Part shown: positions 30,278 through 42,817 of the stretch, in pieces | How positions within the stretch are numbered: the stretch's first letter is position 1 | Layout of the letters: every line of letters starts with the position of its first letter | DNA from: Rhabditoides inermis | Taxonomy: Eukaryota > Nematoda > Chromadorea > Rhabditida > Rhabditidae | Direction of reading: 5' to 3' | Length of the DNA: 64,000 bases | Assembly (NCBI GenBank): GCA_963966185.1 | Contig: CAWZYM010000047.1 | Location: 62,001-126,000 of the forward strand | Notes under the pieces: generated by a model | Seen by the model: the letters and a program-made list of their open reading frames with translations, nothing else | Databases searched by the model: none | Told to the model about the DNA's origin: nothing | Program-made: the position numbers and the translations under genes

Positions 30278-30868
30278 AGAGAGAGAGAGGGAGAGAGATA
30301 TATAGAGAGAGGGGTGGGGGGAGAAAGGGGGGGATAAAGAAACGCGCACCTCGAAGAGTCCCCTGTTGAATGGGAATATGCGCGTGAGAGCGTCGCCGGC
30401 CGATCGAGTGAGCAGCAGCGGCAGCCAGAGTGAGGCGAATGTGAGCACAACCACTGATCCCACTTTAGCCAGGTTCACGATACTGTAACAAACATTCAAA
30501 ACTATGAGCAATGCTGTAAATCTACCGTAACCTTACCTAACATGGAGTTTTCCCAAAAAAGGCTTCTGAATGCAGCGCGCGAGGATGAACACGAAAATAG
30601 GAAGAGAGTGGTAAAGCTCCATCTGCTTGTAGTTCACAGCCAGACAGAAGAGAACCAAGAATACAGTACATTCAGATACTTATCCAGAAACGGTACTCAC
30701 CGAACCGACGAGTTTCCAGTCGAGCACAAGACAGATATAGGACCAGAGGAAGAAACCGAGCGAGACGTGATTGTATCTGAACTAAGAAGGTGAGAAGAGA
30801 GAGGGAGAGAGGGAGAGAGAGAGGAGAGAGGAGAGAGGAGAGAGGAGAGAGGAGAGAGGAGAGAGGAG

Positions 30869-30909
<41 letters not shown>

Positions 30910-32014
30910 AGAAGAAGAAGAAGAAGAAGAAGAAGAAGAAGAAGAAGAAGAAGAAGAAGAAGAAGAAGAAGAAGAAGAAGAAGAAGAACTCACTGGAAGT
31001 GCGCGTTGTCGATGGCTATCAAACCTGGGTATAGCAGGCTGATTAGCGCCAAAACCGACTGAAAAAGCAAGTTAACAAACAAAGAAACAAACATCACTGA
31101 CCGGCTTGAGTCTGCTTGGTGCGGTGAGACTGGCAGTGTATGCGAGAGCTATGATGGCGGGTGTGTAGAGGAGTGCGTGGGAGGTGATGGCAGTGGCTCT
31201 CATGAACATCCTGTGAGAGGGTGACTCCTCGCCTCGCGAAGAGTGGAGGGCTACCCACGAAGGAGACACGCGGTGCGCACTGCAAACACAATCTCGCATC
31301 CATGTCCAATGAAGAAAAATGTAAATTTAAGAAAGTGAACCGAATATATGATACTGTCCCCTGTAAAAAAAATAATGCAGTTTTGAACTGAATGTTTTAA
31401 ACACGAATAATGGAAATATATGTACCGTATCTCGTGTGGTCTTTACTAGAATAAAGAAACTCACATGGCTCCCATGACATAGTGATGGTACGCGGTCAGA
31501 GGAGGGTAGTCGAGGCCCCAGTACAGCAAATCGTTAGAAGAAGTGTTCTTATACCTATAGAAAGGCCATAAGCAAGAAAACAACCAGGGAACAATATATA
31601 AAGAACGTACCACTCTCCGACAGGGGTGTGGTAGGTGATCTCCATCCAGTGCCGTTGCGCCTCATAATCGCCATACATGGGTGGCGTATTGAAACCTGGA
31701 GTATTTGTTATTGATTAATCGATTTATTGATTAAACTTCACACCTGAGTGACCTCCCAGAGCCAGCACGACTTGTAGAAGGAAGAGAAGAAAGACGATGA
31801 GACATACTTCTAGCGTGAGCGACCCGCCATCCGCCGACTCCACGCACTTCTTCTACAACATGAAACAAATTATAAAAAAATGTTGTTATATGGTTACCTT
31901 GTGAATCATTGACTTATTCGTTGCAGACCGCTGATCAGCGTCGGCATGCGTCGGCATGAAGACGTCAAATTTCGTTGCCAACGGGTCGAAATTTTCATTC
32001 AGTTTGAACTTCAT
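29211..32014 (-). CDS. ALG6: Dolichyl-P-Glc:Man9GlcNAc2-PP-dolichol alpha-1,3-glucosyltransferase
   Basis: ER-membrane enzyme that adds the first glucose to the lipid-linked oligosaccharide used for N-glycosylation. It starts at 32012-32014 ([19 protein letters not shown]). Landmarks on the minus strand are the lumenal loop [13 protein letters not shown] (about 31640-31675), which carries the acidic motif implicated in ALG6/ALG8 catalysis, and [20 protein letters not shown] (31465-31530). Next come [20 protein letters not shown] (31190-31255), [22 protein letters not shown], and a later block with [20 protein letters not shown] (about 30165-30385). The remainder is many hydrophobic segments, as expected for a GT-C enzyme. 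Stop is 29211-29213. Introns hold (GA)n, (CT)n and (GAA)n tracts. Family and function are well supported; the exon joins between 29600 and 30100 are approximate. Confidence 0.88.
30226..30300 (-). repeat. (GA)n in an ALG6 intron, pyrimidine on the sense strand
   Basis: On the ALG6 sense strand this is a CT-rich run leading up to the acceptor before [10 protein letters not shown], so it extends the polypyrimidine tract. It is followed by G-rich sequence toward 30330. Confidence 0.85.
30790..30990 (-). repeat. (GA)n followed by (GAA)n in an ALG6 intron
   Basis: GAGAGAGGA repeats (about 30800-30905), then about 27 GAA triplets (30906-30987). On the ALG6 sense strand this is TTC then CT, starting right after the donor that follows the NAHFQ codons. 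Confidence 0.92.
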
Positions 32015-32116
32015 TCTGAAATAAAGTTCTTCAAGACTATATAAATTGGTTTATACAGTTAAATTTAATAAACAACAACATAACGTATCAAAATCATGAA
32101 GTTCGCGTGGCGTTTT

Positions 32117-33072
32117 TGCTAGTAGGGGTATCCTGTAAAGTTCGACACTTCGACAGTTCGACAGTTCGACATTTAAAGTTCGACAGTTCGACATGTCGAA
32201 CTTTTAAAATTCGACATGTCGAACTTTCTCAGATTTCGAATTCCGGCCATATGTTCGTTGCGCGCCGGGGCCTGTATTTTTGTTCGGGGGTACGATTCAC
32301 AGTTTTGAAATCTTTTTAGGATGTGACCGATTTGAAATCAGATTTTAATTTTAGATAAGTATTCCATATCAATTCAATAAATGAAGTTCTCGACATCAAA
32401 ATTACAACTAAAACTTAACTTCATTTGATTATGCCAAGAAGTTTTCTAACTGATTAGAATATCATAATAATATGACGTGGATGGTATGAAACTGGTCGGT
32501 TCAAATCAATACACAATCAGCATGAAATGCTCTCATCTCCGTATCCAAGTTCTATGGGTATGAGTTGTCAATTTTGGTTTCAGCTGGTGGGAGCGGAGAG
32601 GAGAGGCTACGTTTTAGGCTTCCCTGGTTGAATGATCATGATTGATTTGAAGTTATTGGCATTCAAATGTATGTTATTGTTTCCACGGTAACTACATTAT
32701 CTTCATCTTCATTTGCACGTCGCTCGTCTCACCATCGGTCTCCCCTTATTTCGGAATGCAGAACAACTCGCTCAGATTACTGTTACGACCACCTGGTTCA
32801 ATTATATGAACAATTGTCTATTATAAGTAAGATAAATTATTTGTAAAAACGAGCGAAACATCCGAATAATGATGTCATGGTCCCAGAACAGTGAATCGCA
32901 CCCCCGAACAAAAATACGGGCCCCAGCGCGCAGCGAACATGACCGGAATTCGAAATCTGAGAAAGTTCGACATGTCGAATTTTAAAAGTTCGACATGTCG
33001 AACTGTCGAACTTTAAATGTCGAACTGTCGAACTGTCGAAGTGTCGAACTTTACAGGATACCTGCTAGCAAG
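32117..33072. mobile_element. Foldback/Mutator-like element upstream of ALG6
   Basis: Element at 32127-33062 (936 bp). The arms are about 170-bp inverted repeats beginning GGTATCCTGTAAAGTTCGAC, with subterminal tandem TTCGACA/TGTCGAA motifs that form further local hairpins. It is flanked by imperfect 10-bp direct repeats, TGCTAGTAGG (32117-32126) and TGCTAGCAAG (33063-33072). A 9-10 bp duplication and long repeat-rich arms fit foldback or Mutator-like elements. There is no transposase. It lies only about 110 bp upstream of the ALG6 start codon. Confidence 0.75.
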
Positions 33073-33621
33073 GCTGAAATCTGTGCCGCGTGGTGTAGAG
33101 TGTATGTGTTGCAGAATAGTGCACACTCATTCTTCATTTTCTTTTTTATTTCTACATTTTGTCGAATGTTTTTCTTGTTATCATCTGAAAGTGATTATGT
33201 CAACCTATCACAACATCTTGTTTTTATTTTATCAATGATGTATGTCTGTCTGTTATGTTGTGTCCCATTCACCTCGCCTCACCTCGCCTCACTTCGTCAT
33301 CATTTATGTACTGTTATAGTTTGTATATGTGCCGTACGAATGAAGTGACAATGAAAGTGGTGAGTTGTCACAGTGGTTTTATGCAACCGGGGCGCGCATC
33401 CCTTCTCGCATCCACCTTCCATCCATCCCCATCCCACCATCGCAACCAGTTTTCGATCGATCGACCCACCTACACGATTCGAAGAAAGAAAGAAAAGAGA
33501 AACGTTCCACGTTCCTCCCCAACATGGTTTCGAACCTTTTCTCCGCGAGACAAAATGGTTTCGCCGCCTGATCGAATTGTGCCTATGCTGCTGCCGCTGC
33601 TGTATTCGCTTCGATACCCGC

Positions 33622-33666
<45 letters not shown>

Positions 33667-34777
33667 CAATCGCAGCACCAACACTACAGACTGGTCGTCT
33701 GTCGGTATCTGGCGTGTGTCCAATGCTGATAAGCTATCAGTTCCGTCGGCTCATCTGCATAGTACTCTCTATCGCTATCGCTAATAGTCAATTCGCATGG
33801 GAATGGATTATATGCATGACCATGAACCTACTCGTCGTACGGATTATAATCGCCATACACTCAACCCTATCCGTTTGCATTTGCAACGCTGCCTTTTCTC
33901 TTCACGCATTCCACTCCACTAGCTAGCCGGGATGCGATCTCAGTCCTGACTGTCCGTTTTTGTCGTCATCTCTCTCTCTCTCTCTCGATATCTCGCTTGG
34001 CCATCGTCCAGGCGCATGTCTGCCTCTCTCATCCCCACACTCTCTCACTCCTCACCTTTTTCGTCTTGTCTCCACGTGTATATTGGCGCATCTACTAGCA
34101 GTTCTCACCGTAACACGGCTATTCTGTGAATCTTTTTGTGACGAAATATTTCGTAGCTTCTCTCACTGTCGACTGTCTCACATTAAATGTTATCCGTGAG
34201 CACTCATATGAACGCTCATATGAACGCTTCATATTGTGTGATTGAATAGAATCCATGTACTGTCCGGACATATTGAAATATTTGCTGTGTAGATGTTGAT
34301 TTTGGTATACTTTCGATCTCATTGTTATAGATGAATGTAGTTCTAGTGTGTTGTGAGGTGTCTCCTGTCTCTCCATGTAAGTATAAGGCCGCCTGATTCG
34401 ATCAGCCTTCAGCCTCTTTCATGTACTGTATCATGTAAGCTCGTCGCTTCTTTCCTTATTCGATCTGTCTCACTCTCAGTTCTCATTTTTTTCCTCGTCC
34501 TTTCCCACCTCCGCCTGTTCCGATGCCTTTTTCCATTTCCACTCATATGTACTGACCTCCCCCTGTTCCCCTCTACTCTTTTATCTCGCTCTCCAGTCTC
34601 TCACTACATCCCCGAATTTATCATCGATCGGACAGTCTGTCGGGTCGCCGTCGATTTTCCTTGCTAGATTTTACGGGGCTGACCGAGTTTTGGTGCTTGC
34701 AGAGACGCAGAGTGCTGATGCACGTCACTCTCTATCAATAATCCAAGTACTGATCTACCGAGAGAGCCGATCGATCG
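33073..34777. other. Intergenic region upstream of TMEM131
   Basis: No gene recognised in 1.7 kb. It contains (CT)n runs at about 33630-33662 and 33968-33986. A hydrophobic open stretch around 33720-33920 has no family resemblance and I treat it as chance. Confidence 0.5.
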
Positions 34778-37700
34778 ATGAGGGGAGTGTTGTTCGCGGC
34801 GGTGTGGCTCAGTGCCCTCCTTGCAACGTTCGCCGTAGCAGAACAAAGAGTGGGTCTTGTTCGTTTTGTTGCTTTGTTATTTCTGTTTCTGATATGATCC
34901 AATTACAAGATCCGTGTTCATGTACAGTACTCGTGGTCACAAGACGTTAGTGTAATGATCCTTCAGCAAGGATTCGCCATGTTGTGAAATGTGTGAAGGT
35001 CTCGACCTTGTATGATTGTTTATCTGCTGATTGATTGGTGTGATCGGTTCGGACTTCTCTTTTCATGGTCAGAATGTGCTCAGAAGTCTACGAAACAGTT
35101 CAAGAAAACGGTCACAGATCATGTGAATGATTTAAACTGACTCAATGGTTTACTGAACAACTGAACAAGGTTTCTTATCGATACATTAGTTGACAATTGA
35201 TTGGATGCATCTTTTAGTGGGATGGCGAGGAGGACGCGTCTCCGCAGTTGGATTCCCTCCCAGTCGTACACACTGCATTCGTGCAGACTGGAGACGAACT
35301 TCACTTCTTCTCGGAGAGCACCTCCTACGAGAGCGGACTCTTCTCCGGAGGCCGCCAGCCGGATCACAGGTGAGCACTGTTGCTGTGAAGGGTGTGAACA
35401 ATTATGTGTATTTGAGGAGTAATCGCAAGTGGTCGGCGCGTACGGGCCGTCGAGATGGGGTAGAGAAGGAGGAGGAAGGAGAGCCACCCGGAGAACAGCC
35501 CCCACTCGTATTTGAACCTAATCTACTCGAGTTTGACGAACAGTGAGTCGATCGATCTACTGTTGTTGTTGTTGTTATTGTATGTTGTTGTGTCATCCAT
35601 GTGTTTCAGATCTGTAGGCGTGGCGTCTCCTCGCCGTGTGAAGGTTCGAGCGAATGTTCCCATTCGGCTCGACGCCATTCTAGGATCCACTGTATCCTTC
35701 CATGCTTCCTTCTTTGATCACAAGGTGGGTGGTTTCATTGATAGTTATGATGTCATGCTATTCTTCTGGTTTTTGATCTTTGATTTTGACTGATTGACGG
35801 GTTGCACGATTGCTTGATTGTCAGGAGCTGCTTCCTGGAGATGAGGCGTACTTCGAAGTCGCGTTCCTCGCCCGAGAGATCGGCCGAGTAGCCAATGTAC
35901 TCATGATTCACACTTCCGAGGGAATATTCGCGTATGAAGTGAGTATTGAGTTGTGAGTTGTTGTTTATGCTTTCCGTGTAGCTGATCGGCCGCGGGACGT
36001 CGAATCCCTATCGTCTCCCGCCCTTCCTCGGAACGCCAGTGCCCATCATGGCAACGCTAGAGAGGGAGATTGTGAGTGCAGAGTGCAGTTGTGTGTATTG
36101 ATGTGTGTGAGTGTGATGTTTGTGTTTAGGTGTTGCACAATCCGCACGAGTACACTCTTCGTGTGCGGGAGATAGCGTCGTCGTGCGGGGATGTGCACAT
36201 CGAACTGCCCTTCCCCCTCCATCCCCACGTCATCGACGAGCCCGCGCAGCACTGGGTAGCGCATCCAAACATCGTCCTTCATCTGATATCCTTGTTGATG
36301 TGTAGTGATAGTGATAGGATGAGTGTGGGAGTTGCAGGACATCCGTCCGTACCAGACGCGTTCCATCGGCCGCATGGTGATGGTGGGGGCGAGGGAGAGC
36401 AACACCACTTCCTTCGTCCGCATCAACACCATGCTCCTCGTGCCCGGCGGCGAGGCACATGTGTGAGTACATACATTTATTGATTTATTGATTGCTTCGC
36501 GTCTAGACCTGTGCCGCGCCCCGCGCCTCTGATGATTCCCTTCCCTGTGGAGGTGACCCGCAGGAAGGGCGTGTTCTCTACTCAGGTATTCCAATTGGTT
36601 GATCGATGGATCGATTGAATAGCCGACTGGTTATAGGAGCTGTTGGATTTCGGGTTGCTTCGACTGGGCGAGAAGAGCAAGCAGCTCACATTCTCCGTCT
36701 ACTCCAGTCTACACAAGAACATTGAGATAGAGGTGGGTTGTTTATTATCATTATTGATTATTTATTTATTGATAACTGCGTTTGAGACGCTGTACGTGGA
36801 TCGAGGCGACTCGTCGCACATCTACATGCAGTTCTCCTCCAACCCTCCCATCCATGTCAACGGGGCTAACAGACAGGGCGTGCCAGGTATCGATCCATTC
36901 ATTGATCACATCATCGATTGGTTGCAGGCAAGCCTTCGGCCTTGGTGGAAGTGGTGTTTGACACTTCTCGCGTGCAGATGAAGGGGGCAGGGTCTGAAGG
37001 GGCGGGGCCGGCGACGCGCACCCTCCATGGGCGGATCATCGCAGTGAGCCGAGGAGGCAACTACAATGTGACGATTCCGTATACGGCGACAGTGTACAGA
37101 GGGTGAGTGAGAGAGACAGAGGCGGGAGAGGAGAGGGGAGAGGGGAGGTGTGTGTGTGTTCAGTGACATTGCTGCTGTGGGGGACGACATGTGTGTGCAC
37201 TGTGGTCTGTCGGCGCCTGCCAAGAGGGGCGTCCGTCTGGTGAACAGACTTCCATTCGGGGTGGCTGTGTGGAATGTGACACTCGCCGAACAAGCCACCA
37301 ACCACTTCACCGTGAGTATTATGAACATGAACACACTCACTACTGGTAGTTTCTCTCATTCTCACTCACATGTTGTAGGTGCGCCTGTTTGCTCCAGTGA
37401 CAGTGATAGCTCCGGGAGACATGCAGTCAGTGTTCCTTCTCAAGTACAATAAGAGAGCGCCGGCAGAGTTCACCTCCACTCTCACGGTCGCCACCAATGT
37501 CACCACATACAAGCTGCCCATCAAGTGAGCGAGAGAGGGGAGGGGGAGGAGAAGGATGGCGTGGTGTATTCAGAGTGTACGACGGCAAGGTGAAGGTGGT
37601 GCTGTCGTCTCTCGATCAGAAGACGTTTGACTTTGGCTATCTGGAGAGGAACGACAGTCGCACCATCAGAGTAGGTTTTTTTGTGTGTGATTACGTTTCT

Positions 37701-37831
37701 AAACAATTATTGTGAGATACGTTTCATTCCTTTTCCAGTTCTCTGTGGTGAACGACAATCCAGCGGTTGTATCGGTTCGCAGTCTGCGAGTACCGTACCC
37801 CGAAATGAGTAGACTATACATGGTGAAGGTG

Positions 37832-37894
<63 letters not shown>

Positions 37895-38797
37895 TGAGAT
37901 GGCTGCGATGGGCGCTTGTGCGGCGGAGGGAGGGGCGGGGAGCTACGACGAGTGGCCGCAGGGGCGGGACCTGGATGTGCCCGCCCACTCGGAGGCCGTC
38001 CTAGACATGCAGCTCAGAGCGCCCCTCGCACCATTCCACGTATGTGTCATGCCCCCTCTTTTCTCTACCTTATCTTTATTTTGTGTTTTGTGTTCTTGAT
38101 TGCTTATCAATTATTTCCTAGGGGGATGAGGGAGAGTTGCGCATCGACACAGACTGGGAGGCGCGCTCCTATCCCATCATCTACCACCTGGTGAGTTGGA
38201 GGGGCGGGGCGTGTGGGGGAGGAGTCTGAATGGTTTACTTGCAGGTTGAGCAGGGTCGCCTCACGTCCATTCCCGATCAGCTCGCGTTTGGAAAGTCACA
38301 CCCGGGCAAAGTGTCGTTCAGGAATCTGCAGGTATGAATGGTGTAAAATTAAATCATTTGAGTTCACGAAAGTAAGACAAAATCACTAACACCACGTTGT
38401 GCAGGTGTTCAACTCTTTCGACGAAGACATGCGGCTTCTCCGGGTCTCCTCCCTGCAAAACGACGAGCGACTGCAGCTGGAAGGGGCGGGACCTGCGGGG
38501 GCGGGGCCTGTGCTCCGATCGGGCCGGCTCACCTCTCTCGGCAGAGTGCTGTTCATGCCGCGGTCTGACTGCAACAGGGACGACTGCTATCTGGGAATAC
38601 CTCTGCACACATCGGGTGCGTGGAGGATAATGCATCTTGAAACAGTCTATTCGATCGATAGTTGAACCTTGGATTTCAGATGGTCAGTGGTTCGTGCACG
38701 GTCTGACACTGCCGGCCAATCTACCCGAGATCGACAGTTACCTCTACAAGAGGGTCAGGGCGAAGTGAGTCCCCTCTTTCTCTCTCTTTCTCTCTCT

Positions 38798-38835
<38 letters not shown>

Positions 38836-38941
38836 TTTTCTCTATACTCTACTCTCCTCTCAGGTTCGACTCTCTTGTGGAGAATGGCAGACATCGCGTG
38901 AACACGACTCTGGTGCTGGATACGGACAAGGCAAAGGTAGG

Positions 38942-38977
<36 letters not shown>

Positions 38978-40565
38978 GAGAGAGGAGAGAGGGAGGTTGT
39001 GTTGTTGTCAGGGCGTGCGAGTTCCGGCGACAGCGGAGATGGTGTGGCCGCGTCTCCTCACAAGGAATTCCATACACTTCCCGCTCACTGCGCTCGGAAA
39101 CTTTACTGTGAGTAACATAAACAATGATGAACAAGATGAACAAGGAGTGGCGTTTCAGATCGTGAACCTCACGCTGGCGAACCCGTCTGCGCTGCCAGTG
39201 ATCGTGCAGATCATCCCCCTAGTCATATATCCCGATGCGGAGGCGGTGGTGGATCTGTTCAGGGAACACCTCATCACTCCCCTCACATCCCATGTCAGTC
39301 CCCATTCCCCACCCGACTACAACACTCTCCAATGTTCGCGATTGATTGCAGGTGGAGATGAACGAGACGCTCATGTTCTCGCTGCGGGACACGGAGCTGT
39401 TCACTCTCAAGCCAGACTCGCCCGTGCCCAAGCTGAGAGAGGAGCTGGAGGAGGTGGTCCGCACTGGAGTACCGAGGTAGAGGCAGAGGGAGAGAGAGAG
39501 TCAAGACATGGTGTGTTGCAGGTTCACTCTGTCGATGATACTGAAGCCGCATGCGAAGGTGCGCGTGCGACTCGGCTTCTTGCCCTCGGACTATACACTG
39601 CGCTCCTCCCTCCTTCTTATCAGGTGGGTTATTGACCCATAGATGGATGTATGCTATGTATGCTGTTTGAGAAACAATCTGACGGCGATGGAGCCAGTGG
39701 TGGTGTATGGTCGGGGCGCGCGCATAGGTATGGAGGTGGAGGGATCGGCCGCCCGGTCCAAGACGCCGCTCCTATTCGAGATACGACACGACCACCTCGC
39801 AGACTGCCACAACCCCAAGAGTGCGTTCCCACTTTTCATTGATTATTTGAATGAAATCGCTTCCAGATTTGAAAGTGAAAAGAAACAAACAGGTCAGTAG
39901 ACGAGGTTTTCAGGGCAATTGCACAAACTGCTCACTACTCTCACTGTGCGCCGGCCATTCACGGTGAAGAATGTAGGAGAGGTGAGTGGAGTGGAGAAAA
40001 GGGAAATTCTATCCGTTGCAGGTCCCATTCCATGTGGTGAACATGTCTATCAGTGGAGTGCCCTGTGAGAACCGTGGCTTCCGTATCCTCAATTGCTATC
40101 CATTCCGCCTCCTTCCAAACGAGACATATGCCCTCGATGTCGCGTGAGTATTGATTGATTCATTGATGGGTTTGATTTTTTTTACTATTGGATGAAAGTG
40201 AATATATGATTTGTTGATTATTTGTATGAATTTTGACTATGATGGAGTGGTGATAATGGTGATAAGAGCTGTCTCGTGATAGAAGGGAAGGATATAGTGA
40301 TATAGATAGTAGAGGTGATGCAAACAATCAGTTGTGAGCGTCACAAGAAAATGATTTTCTTGCAGCTGGAAGAAGCGTGAGTTGTTGTTGTTTGTGTGTT
40401 TACGTGTTTGTTCACACAGTTGTTTTGCAGATACACTCCGGACTTCCTGTCGACCATCAATGAGGCCGACCTGCAGTTGTACATGCACATGAATGGAAGC
40501 GCATGGCTGTTCCCCCTAGCTGCCACCGTACCTGCAGTGAGTACATCCTCCTTCCCTCCTTCCCT

Positions 40566-40637
<72 letters not shown>

Positions 40638-42817
40638 ACGTCCCTCTCTTCCAGAACATGATGATCAAGTGTCACTCTGCCCTGCCTCGACCGCCCTTCG
40701 AAACCCTCATGTACTATTCGTGTCTGCTCGCCCTCATGTGAGTTGATTCATAAATTTTACTTATCACCATAGGAGAATAAATATGGTTTTGTTCTGTTGT
40801 TTCACTTGTGATTAGTTGCAGTTTCTGTGTGGTGTGTCTGATTGCGTGTGCTTATCTGGAGGCTGATCGGGCCATTTCGTGTGCCATTCGACAGAGCTAC
40901 GCACAGCAGAGGCCCGTGTTCGATCTGAACGCTGCTGCCACCAGCGGAGGGCCACCGGCCAAGGCTGCCGCAGGCGCAGGTACGCACCACACCACACTCT
41001 CCTTTCTCTCTTCCGCAATACACCATATGTGAATGACATGCTCCCTTTTCAGGCGCCAACCCGTCTCTGCCTTCGGTGGCCGAGGATGCGTCGTGGGTGG
41101 TCCGAGTGGGATGCGCGGTGGCGAACAGGGTCCTCGCAGCTGTACACTCGCTATGGAGACTCTCCCTACTGTATAGAAGCAAGCCAGAGGAGAAGGCCAA
41201 GGTCGAAGGGAGCAGGAAGAAGAAGGAGAAGAAGCGAGTGGGCAGTGTGTGGAAGATGAAGGAGAAGGAGCAGGAGGAGCAGCAATACAAAAAGAAGGGC
41301 GGCAAGGAGAAGGAGAAGGAGGAGGCGAAGAGGAAGGAGAGCGCTGCCAAGCTGGTAGAGGAGAAAAGGCTGCAGGAGGTGATCAAGAAGATGGACGAGG
41401 AGAAGAAGAAGGAAGAGAAAAAGACGCCCACTCCACTGCTAAAAAAGAAGGAGAAGACGAAAGAGCAGACACGGGCGGAGAAGGAGCAGAGGGAGAGGGA
41501 GGTGCGGGAGAAGGAGCAGCGGGCGAGGAGGGAGCCGGAGCCGGCATTGGAGGAGTGGCTCGAGGATCTGCCGACTCCCAAGGCCAGTCCCGTCATCAAG
41601 GTGAGACATGAGATCTGTGGAGTGGAAGGCGGTATTGAGTTGTTTTTTGTTATTATCACTTTCATTGATAGAAGTCGGCGCCCCGCATGTCGAAGGCGAC
41701 TCCGCCGGCGCGCGCGTCTCCGCCTGTGTGTTGGAATGGATGGGACGAGGGTGTGGACAGGCCGTGCCTGCTTCCCTCCAACACCCTCCGCTCCCTCTCC
41801 GACGACGAGATGAGCCTCGCCCCCAGCGAGCTGAGCTGCGCCCCCGAGTGGGTCGACGAGATCGTCGCAGGTGCGCTCGTTGTTCACGTGTTTGTCCAAG
41901 ATCGGAACTCCGTGTTGGTTCACCATTTGTTTCCAGATTCGGACGAGGGAGATCTGTCCGATTTGGCGGCGGCGGCACAGGCTCTCTATTCGAGTGCCAA
42001 CTCCCGGTCCTCTTCGCCTATGCCCATGGAAAACAAGAGGGAGCAGGAGCAGAAGAAGGAGAAGGAGCAGCCCAACAACAACAAGAAGGCCAACAAGAAG
42101 AAGAGGGGAGGCAAGGACAACGTGAGTGGTATATATAATTGGCAGCTGTTTGTGACGGCTATGTGTTGTAGAAGGTGATCGGCGCGGAGCGAGACAAGGA
42201 CGAGAAGAATAAGCCGAGTGAGTCGGGGATGGGTGATCGGTCGATCGATATGCTAATGAGTGTGTGTTTGAGATGGAATGGACTGGCCGATGCCGTCTCC
42301 GATGCTCGATCCCTCATCCGCCTCCTCTCTCGGTCTCTCGCACCACATGGGAGGCATACCCATGTGGCCTTCCAACTTCCCCGCCGCCACGCCGGCCCCG
42401 CCCCCGCAAGCCCCGCCCCCGTCGTCGTTCATGTCGCTGCAGCCGGGGCAGCTGTGGACGCCGACTGCTGGGAGTGCGCGAGTGTCTCCCGGCCCGTCTT
42501 CTCCTTCCGCCGCTCCCCCGTCGCCGTCGGTGCCTGGAGAGTGGGAGAAGGACTGCCAGAATATCATCAACAACATGGCCTTCGCACCCCTCGACCTCAA
42601 CGCCCTTCAGGCTCATCTGCCAGAGGGATTTCTCGATCCCGACCTCTTCCACCAGTTCATGCCCCCGCAGCACAACCAGCCCACCCAGGCCCCGCCCCCC
42701 ATTGCTCCGCCCACTCTCTTCTCGGATGATTTCTCCGCGTGGGAGACGGAGGCGACAGAAGTCGATCCGGAGGTGGCCTGGGCGAACATGCTATTGAAGG
42801 AGGAGAAGGAGAAGTGA
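34778..42817 (+). CDS. TMEM131: TMEM131 family protein (PapD-like, secretory cargo/collagen export)
   Basis: ER/Golgi type I membrane protein. In animals, TMEM131 uses PapD-like lumenal domains to engage procollagen and a cytosolic tail to recruit TRAPP. The start at 34778 gives a signal peptide (MRGVLFAAVWLSALLATFAV). Family matches include ASFFDHKELLPGDEAYFEVA and FLAREIGRVANVL (35700-35900), GRGTSNPYRLPPFLGTPVP (around 36000), LLDFGLLRLGEKSKQLTF (36640), DCNRDDCYLGIPLHTS (38567-38615), NNLTAMEPVVVYGRGARIGM (39670-39730) and YTPDFLSTINEADLQL (40432-40480). A transmembrane segment at about 40725-40862 ends in the conserved ACAYLEA. The tail has a Lys/Glu-rich coiled segment (41180-41570), Pro-rich sequence and a C-terminus ending AWETEATEVDPEVAWANMLL. 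An AATAAA lies at 42853-42858. More than 25 exons; the family call is strong. Confidence 0.9.
37829..37892 (+). repeat. 64-bp TMEM131 intron made almost only of (GA)n
   Basis: The intron reads GTGAGTAGAGAG and continues as GA to its last base, before the exon encoding VEMAAMGA. There is no pyrimidine tract before the acceptor, which is one of many AGAG steps. The join RLYMVK to VEMAAMGA is in phase and follows the family alignment. Confidence 0.8.
38764..38863 (+). repeat. (CT)n-rich TMEM131 intron
   Basis: Mixed CT/TTTCTC repeat filling the intron between the codons for YLYKRVRAK and FDSLVENGRH. The pyrimidines extend to the CTCTCAG acceptor. Confidence 0.85.
40558..40653 (+). repeat. (CT)n before a TMEM131 3' splice site
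   Basis: Long CT run in the intron between the codons for LFPLAATVPA and NMMIKCHSAL, ending CTCTTCCAG. Confidence 0.88.

Noticed and set aside
33255..33926. Hydrophobic 223-codon open frame
   Set aside because: It passes through a (CT)n run, has no recognisable family motif or splice support, and is consistent with a chance frame in pyrimidine-rich DNA.
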